DNA of 64,000 nt from Sinosporangium siamense. GTDB taxonomy: Bacteria; Actinomycetota; Actinomycetes; Streptosporangiales; Streptosporangiaceae. The DNA is taken from contig NZ_BOOW01000054.1 of assembly GCF_016863435.1 (NCBI RefSeq), positions 22,044 through 86,043 on the forward strand. Direction: 5' to 3'. Both the position numbers and the translations under genes were made by a program. Below are positions 59,460 to 64,000 of the stretch, piece after piece (within the stretch, counting starts at the first letter, position 1; each line of letters opens with the position of its first letter). The notes under the pieces were generated by a model, which was given only the letters and a program-made list of their open reading frames with translations, had not been told where the DNA came from and did no database searches.

Positions 59460-60070
59460 TACTTACTGCCTCCTTTGCTCTCTACTGGCTCCAACTTGAG
59501 GGTCTCCGGTGGCTGCGGGGCTGCCTCGACTGGACGCCTTACCGCTTCGTCACACGCTGTGATGAGCCCTTCAGGGGAGCTGACCAGCCCCTTTCCACGA
59601 ATGACCCCATCTGCTCCCACAGCGACGTAGAACGGCAGAAGATCGATGTTGTAGTCGGCAGCGATTCTCTTCTTGGTGTCTGCGATAACGGTGATCTCGT
59701 GGGTGAGCCCGTCGGCCCAAGACCGCACCATCCGATCGCTGCCGGCGCAGATCACGACAAGGGACAGATCCACACGGTCGTCGGCGACACGATTGAGTTC
59801 ACCCCGCAATCCCGAGCAAATACTGCAGTCAGTGGCCATGAACAGCACGACCATCGAAGTGGGGAGAGGAAGCACGACCTGGCGCCCATGAAGGTCGTTG
59901 ACTTCTAGAGGTCGCAGCCAATCGTTGTCGGGGGGACCTTGGGCAGCGCGGTGCTTCGGATGAACGAGATATAGCTGCCCGAAGTGGTGATAAAGGCCAA
60001 AGAGGGCTACCGCCAGCACCACGACCAATACCCACAGGAGGACGTAGCTCACACCGAACGCTGTACTCAT
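59459..60070 (-). CDS. MauD-like membrane-anchored thioredoxin-fold protein
   Basis: The 203-residue protein has one N-terminal membrane helix (about 8-27) and an extracytoplasmic thioredoxin/AhpC-like domain. The redox motif Cys82-Ser-Ile-Cys85 lies in FMATDCSICSGLRGEL. This layout is that of MauD, which helps form the disulfides of the methylamine dehydrogenase light chain. It overlaps the MauE-like gene by ATGA upstream and the 13-cysteine protein by one base downstream, so the latter is its obvious client. Confidence 0.85.
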   Translation of the reverse strand: MSTAFGVSYVLLWVLVVVLAVALFGLYHHFGQLYLVHPKHRAAQGPPDNDWLRPLEVNDLHGRQVVLPLPTSMVVLFMATDCSICSGLRGELNRVADDRVDLSLVVICAGSDRMVRSWADGLTHEITVIADTKKRIAADYNIDLLPFYVAVGADGVIRGKGLVSSPEGLITACDEAVRRPVEAAPQPPETLKLEPVESKGGSK

Positions 60071-60651
60071 AGGTGTTCTCCTCCTGTTTCGGCCTTCGCG
60101 GCATGCTGATGTCGAAGGCGCCGCCGATGTCCCTCGAATTGCACAACCTCTGCCAGGAGCATGAACCCGAGCACGTACACACCGGCTGCTGCTGCTCCCA
60201 CGGTCACAGCCTCCGCTGTCGCCCGATCCCACGCCAGAGAGCTTTCCGCTGGCCCGGCCCGTGTGACGAGAGCAGCACTCCACAGGGCCGCCACCGCCAA
60301 TGCGACACCGCGGAACACGACGACGATGCCGAATTCCGATCGGTCGAGAGATCCGAAGCAGCTACAACTCTCGGTGACACCGAATCGATAAGCCAACAGC
60401 AGCAGGACGGCGAAGGCCGTGCAAAGTGCCGCCGCCAGATAGGCCGGCGTGGAACCCAATCCCGCGAGCAGGAGCACCCCGCAGGCGATCTCCAGCGGCG
60501 CCACCGCCTTCGCGGCGAACTCGGCCACACCTCGCGGCACGGTGAGAGCGACCAGGAACGGGAGCACCGACTGCTTCGACACCACCTTCGACACCCCGGC
60601 CACGAAGAGGACGACACCCACTGCCGTCTGCGCAAAAACCACCCATCGCAT
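60067..60651 (-). CDS. MauE/DoxX-like membrane protein
   Basis: The 194-residue protein has about four to five helices: VVFAQTAVGVVLFVAGVSKV, LEIACGVLLLAGLG, YLAAALCTAFAVLLLLAYRF and two more. A conserved CSCFG motif (Cys96, Cys98) is placed just after a helix. This matches MauE-type proteins, which with MauD support disulfide formation in secreted quinoproteins. Its stop overlaps the MauD-like start by ATGA. Cys-x-Cys next to the membrane fits electron transfer to MauD. Confidence 0.88.
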   Translation of the reverse strand: MRWVVFAQTAVGVVLFVAGVSKVVSKQSVLPFLVALTVPRGVAEFAAKAVAPLEIACGVLLLAGLGSTPAYLAAALCTAFAVLLLLAYRFGVTESCSCFGSLDRSEFGIVVVFRGVALAVAALWSAALVTRAGPAESSLAWDRATAEAVTVGAAAAGVYVLGFMLLAEVVQFEGHRRRLRHQHAAKAETGGEHL

Positions 60652-60657
60652 GGGGAC

Positions 60658-61110
60658 TCACACGCTCAGCGGAAGCGACCGTGCCACCTCGAGAAGCTTC
60701 TCAACCGGCACGTCCCGCGGCCCGCGAACCCCATAGCTCAGACTCGCCGTCCACACGGTGACGGAGTGCGCCTGGTCGGTGCGCCAGACTGGAGCGCTCG
60801 CCCCCGCCTCCCCATCCGGGAGACTCCACAGTCCATCGTGATACGTGGCCTTGACGCCTCTGATCTCGAGATCGACGGGAACACCGGATCGCGCTTCCGT
60901 GCAGAGGAGAACGGCCTGCGGAGCCTGCACAATGTGCACACTTAGGGGATACGACCAATCTCTCTCGCCGGCACCCCGGGTATGGACCAGCGTGACCTGC
61001 GATACGGTCGCATTGAAGCCCGCACTGGTTTTGCCGGTTAAGGCCTTACGGAATTCGAACCCCGCTGGAAGGGCGGAGACCCGGATCCGCTCGATCGGGG
61101 AAGCAGACAT
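60658..61110 (-). CDS. Hypothetical protein, head of the mau-like operon
   Basis: The 150-residue soluble protein reads SPIERIRVSALPAGFEFRKA, SYPLSVHIVQAPQAVLLCTE and PAWRTDQAHSVTVWTASLSYG-like beta strands (PVWRTDQAHSVTVWTASL as seen). I do not recognise a family. ATG at 61110 is chosen because GGAGGAGG lies directly before it; an earlier ATG at 61122 lies inside that site. It precedes the MauE-like gene by 6 bases and so belongs to the same transcript. No signal peptide is visible, so it may be a cytoplasmic helper. Confidence 0.65.
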   Translation of the reverse strand: MSASPIERIRVSALPAGFEFRKALTGKTSAGFNATVSQVTLVHTRGAGERDWSYPLSVHIVQAPQAVLLCTEARSGVPVDLEIRGVKATYHDGLWSLPDGEAGASAPVWRTDQAHSVTVWTASLSYGVRGPRDVPVEKLLEVARSLPLSV

Positions 61111-61862
61111 TTCCTCCTCCATTCAATCTGATCGCAGATAAGTTGCGCCGCGCCTCCGTGGAATTGGGGCCGGCGTGAAACGCCAGGATGTCCACGGGGT
61201 CAGCCTCAAGCGGTGAGCGGCATTACCGACTCCACTCGCATACGGCTGGCCATGAGCCAGATCAACGCACTAGCGTGCTATATCGAGGAAGGCGGCTTCT
61301 GCCGATACGGCGCTCGCCGCTCACCATTCGTGGGCCGCACCCGCTCCCATGTCACCCGAGTCTTTTCCGCCGCCAAAGCGGCTGTCAAGAGGAGCAGGAG
61401 GATCTTCATTTTTTTCCGACCAAAAAAAGCGGAGCCGCCTACTGGTGATCACAATGAGATCACTCACGGTCATCAGCCACCGGCAACCGTTTGCGATGGC
61501 AACCCGGTTCTTTCTGCAAATCTTTCCGGCTGTCATTGCACTTTCACATAGCGCAACCTTCAACCCGAATGTTGTTTCGGACCCTATTGCCCACCGATCA
61601 ACTACCGGACCCATCAGTGAGCCTAATGAGTGCTATCGAGCTGCCATCGGGCACACTCGATACCGGTAGCCACCGGTGAGTGAGCACTCCGTGAGCCTGG
61701 ACCACAAGTTCTGGAAAAAGATCGTGCCCTTGCCGGTAGACCGGGAGAGTCGATCGCTGATGGGATGTCGTGCCCGCCCGGCCGAGGCGTGAGCACTCCT
61801 TCATTAGGTCGCCGACACTCCCCCGCAGGCTGCCGACCGCCAGTGATGGAGAGGAGACACAC
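61111..61862. other. Long intergenic region upstream of the IS110 relic
   Basis: About 750 bases separate the mau-like operon from the IS110 gene. The left edge must hold the operon's promoter. A T7/A7 inverted repeat at 61409-61428 stands out. Short frames, such as one at 61213-61551, show no domain and no good ribosome binding site. I see no gene I can support. Confidence 0.45.
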
Positions 61863-63086
61863 TTGCGACTGTTCGTCGGAGACGACTGGGCTGAGACGCA
61901 CCACGACATAGAGCTGATGGACGCCACCGGCCGCCGCCTGGCCAAGGCACGGCTGCCCGAGGGCGTGGCCGGCGTGGCGCGGCTGCACGCCGTCATCGGC
62001 GAGCACCTCGGTGACCGGGCCGACCTCGCCGAGGTGGTCGTAGGGATCGAGACCGACCGCGGCCCCTGGGTGGCCGCCCTGGTCGCCGCCGGATACACGG
62101 TGATGGCCGTCAACCCGCTGCAGGCGGCCCGCTACCGGGAGCGCCTGGCCCTGTCAGGGGCGAAAAGCGACGCGGCCGACGCGCACATGCTCGCCGACAT
62201 GGTCCGCATCGACGCCCACCAGCTGCGGCCGGTCGCCGGGGACAGCCCGCAGGTCGAGGCGTCAAGGTCGTGGCCCGCATGCACAAGACCCTGATCTGGG
62301 AGAGGACCCGGCATACCCAGCGGCTGCGGCACGCGCTGCGGGACTACTTCCCCGCCGCTCTGGCCGCGTTCGAGGACCTGGACGCCCCCGACGCTCTGGA
62401 ACTGCTCACCAAGGCCCCGGAGCCGGACTCTGCGGCTGGGCTGACCACCGCGCAGATCAGCGCCGCGCTCAAATGCGCCGGACGGCGGGACATCCCTGTC
62501 AAAGCGGCTCGGATCCGGGAGGCCCTGCGGGCCGGGCAGCTTCGGCAGCCCGCGGTTGTCGCGTCCGCGTACGCCGCGTCCGTACGGGCTGTCGCCGCTG
62601 TCCTGATAACTCTGAACGAGCAGGTCAGAGTCCTACGCAAGGAGGTCGAGGCTTATTTTGGTCGGCACCCGGCGGCTGAGGTCATCCTCTCCCAGCCGGG
62701 ACTTGGGCAGGTCCTCGGCGCCCGGGTACTCGCCGAAGTTCGGTGACGATCCCACCCGCTACGCCTCGGTCAAGGCCCGCAGGAACTACGCCGGCACCAG
62801 CCCGATCACCAGGGCCTCGGGCAGGAAGAGGGTTGTGTCCGCTCGGTTCGTGCACAACGATCGGCTCGTCGACGCCCTTATCACCCAGGCGTCCCGCGCG
62901 ATCAGCGTATCGCCCGGAGCGCGGGCCTACTACGACAGGCAGCGCGCTCGGGGCTCCGGCTACAACGCGGCCTTGCGCCAGGTTGCCAACCGGTTGGTGG
63001 GGATCCTGCACGGCTGTCTCAAAACCGGCACCCTTTACGACGAGGCGACGGCGTGGTCTCACCCCATCGAATCGTCCGCTGCTTGA
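61863..63086 (+). pseudogene. IS110 family transposase with two frameshifts
   Basis: The gene starts at TTG 61863 after GGAGAGGAG. The first part has the DEDD-type catalytic N-domain (LFVGDDWAETHHDIEL, VVGIETDRGPW, GAKSDAADAHMLADM). A missing base near 62255 shifts the frame so that KVVARMHKTLIWERTRH continues in the next frame. An extra base near 62746 shifts it again, into FGDDPTRYASVKARRNYAG and the Ser-bearing C-terminal part (RASGRKRVV). No single frame makes a full protein, so this copy is probably dead. The order of parts is otherwise complete. Confidence 0.85.
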
Positions 63087-63174
63087 CTTCTAATCTTCTG
63101 GGATGTCTTTTTCATCCTGCTGACGGGGGTCACGAGCGCGTTGCGGAGCGGCTCTCACCACACTGAAACAAAGA

Positions 63175-63226
63175 AGCCTCTGGTAGAAGGGTTGTCGACC
63201 AAGATCAACGATCGCCACCAGAGGCT
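63175..63226 (+). repeat. Inverted repeat sequestering the transposase start
   Basis: AGCCTCTGGT (63175-63184) and ACCAGAGGCT (63217-63226) pair perfectly over 10 bp with a 32-base loop, ending 3 bases before the GTG start at 63230. The hairpin could hide the translation start in read-through transcripts, a known protection in insertion sequences. Confidence 0.6.
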
Positions 63227-63229
63227 CGT

Positions 63230-63992
63230 GTGCTTTTCTATCGTGCTGCGCTGCCGTTGTCACCTCGGACCCTGACCTACCTGGCCGGCCTGATCCGCCG
63301 CCACCGGGCGGCGATCGGCTCGCCCTGGCGCAGGCTCACCCCTGCCCGCCAGGCCCTGCTCGTCCTGGTCCACCTACGCAAAGGGGAGACGTTCGCCGAG
63401 GTCGCAGCCGGATTCGGAATCGGAACCGCCACCGCCTGGCGCTATGTCCACGAAGCCGTCGCCCTGCTCGCAGGACGCTCGCCGTCCCTGGACCGCGCCC
63501 TCCGGGCGGCCAGGCGCGGGCCACGCCTTCCTCCTACTCGACGGAACCCTCATCCCGATCGACCGGGTGGCAGCAGACCGGCCGTACTACTCCGGGAAGC
63601 ATCGCAGGCACGGCGTGAACATCCAGGTCCTCGCCGCTCCCGACGGCACGCCGCTGTGGACGTCGGGCTCGCTGCCGGGCTCGGTCCACGACCTGAAGGC
63701 GGCACGGGTCTGGGGAGTTGTGCGCCGTCTGGAGGCCGCCGGTCTGGTCGCACTGGCGGACAAGGGGTACATCGGAGCAGGTCAGCGGGTGCTGGTGCCG
63801 TACAGGGGCAGAAACAAGCCGCAGGCGCAGAAGACAGCGAACTCGGCCCACGCCAGGCTGCGCGGGCCTGGAGAGCGCGCGAACGCGCAGTTGAAAGGCT
63901 GGCGGATCCTGCGGAAACTACGCTGCTGTCCTCTTCGTGCAGGTCAGCTGGTCAAAGCCATCTTCGTATTGCAGTTGCGGGAAGCGGGATGA
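63230..63992 (+). pseudogene. IS5 (IS112-like) DDE transposase, frameshifted
   Basis: From GTG 63230 the first frame gives the helix-turn-helix half (TYLAGLIRRHRAAIGSPWRR, GETFAEVAAGFGIGTATAWR). The catalytic half lies in another frame from about 63520: AGHAFLLLDGTLIPIDRVAA, RPYYSGKHRRHG, SVHDLKAARVWG, LADKGYIG and ERANAQLKGWRILRKLRC, with the DDE residues in LDGT, SVHD/ADKG and the C-terminal Glu. One extra base near 63508-63515 splits the two. Programmed frameshifting is used by some IS5 members, but no slippery sequence is obvious here, so I call it broken with some doubt. Confidence 0.8.
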
Positions 63993-64000
63993 AAAAGGCT

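Larger units (their letters stand above)
63105..63999 (+). mobile_element. IS5-type insertion sequence
   Basis: The left end shows CTTTTTCATCCTGC at 63107-63120. The right end at 63984-63997 is the inverted form, CTTTTTCATCCCGC when read on the other strand, matching at 13 of 14 bases. These bracket an IS112-like DDE transposase gene. The exact terminal bases and the target duplication cannot be fixed because the window ends there. It lies about 20 bases after the IS110 relic. Confidence 0.7.

Noticed and set aside
61409..61428. T7 and A7 runs forming an AT inverted repeat
   Set aside because: Could be a terminator tail or a curved-DNA element, but no GC stem or nearby gene end supports either reading.
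61213..61551. 112-codon frame in the gap before the IS110 relic
   Set aside because: No domain, odd composition (poly-Phe/Lys around the T7/A7 repeat) and overlapping alternatives in other frames; not supported as a gene.

Overview
The window is high-GC actinomycete DNA, and I infer a Streptosporangiales-type host such as Nonomuraea or Actinomadura. Supporting signs are the strong third-position GC bias, dense ATGA/GTGA-coupled operons, many GTG/TTG starts, Tat and lipoprotein signals, an anchored Ser/Thr kinase, IclR and LacI regulators, and IS110/IS5 transposases. No rRNA, tRNA or CRISPR array was seen. The region reads as accessory chromosome: catabolic islands, relics of lost genes and insertion sequences.

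Layout. (1) 1-5.6 kb: remains of a natural-product locus, with two MFS exporters, a broken type II thioesterase, the severed end of an NRPS thioesterase domain, a DUF6745 pair and an SDR epimerase. (2) 5.7-7.8 kb: membrane-anchored Ser/Thr kinase with a WD40 sensor half. (3) 7.9-23.8 kb: an acyl-CoA catabolic operon (class III CoA-transferase, thiolase-like protein plus DUF35 partner, SDR, aldehyde dehydrogenase, acyl-CoA ligase, BadI-like ring hydrolase, D-2-hydroxyacid dehydrogenase, acetyl-CoA hydrolase/transferase family protein, Gfo/Idh/MocA oxidoreductase), an SsuABC-like importer and an IclR regulator. Three copies of one 26-bp motif mark the two operons and the regulator gene as one regulon. 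(4) 24.1-40.5 kb: LacI regulator and a long minus-strand operon (RidA, sugar-type ABC importer with an amber-interrupted permease, adenine deaminase-like hydrolase, beta-hydroxyacid dehydrogenase, M24 protein, aldehyde dehydrogenase, VOC protein, fused E1 and E2 of a 2-oxoacid dehydrogenase). Four similar LacI-type boxes tie it together. (5) 40.8-46.7 kb: a relic ECF sigma gene, an acetoacetate-decarboxylase-like gene, a ribosome-inactivating-protein/hemopexin fusion, an exonuclease and a DUF4287 gene. (6) 46.8-56.9 kb: minus-strand operon with amidase, alpha/beta hydrolase, MFS permease, SDR, PLP decarboxylase and HyuA/HyuB, probably for an amide or lactam compound. (7) 57.1-61.1 kb: a cluster resembling methylamine dehydrogenase (mau) loci but with an unusual 13-cysteine, single-tryptophan Tat-exported small protein. 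(8) 61.8-64 kb: a frameshifted IS110 transposase and a frameshifted IS5-type element.

The strongest candidates for undescribed biology are the RIP-hemopexin fusion, whose five catalytic residues all appear conserved, and the mau-like cluster. All functions are read from sequence alone, without database searches.
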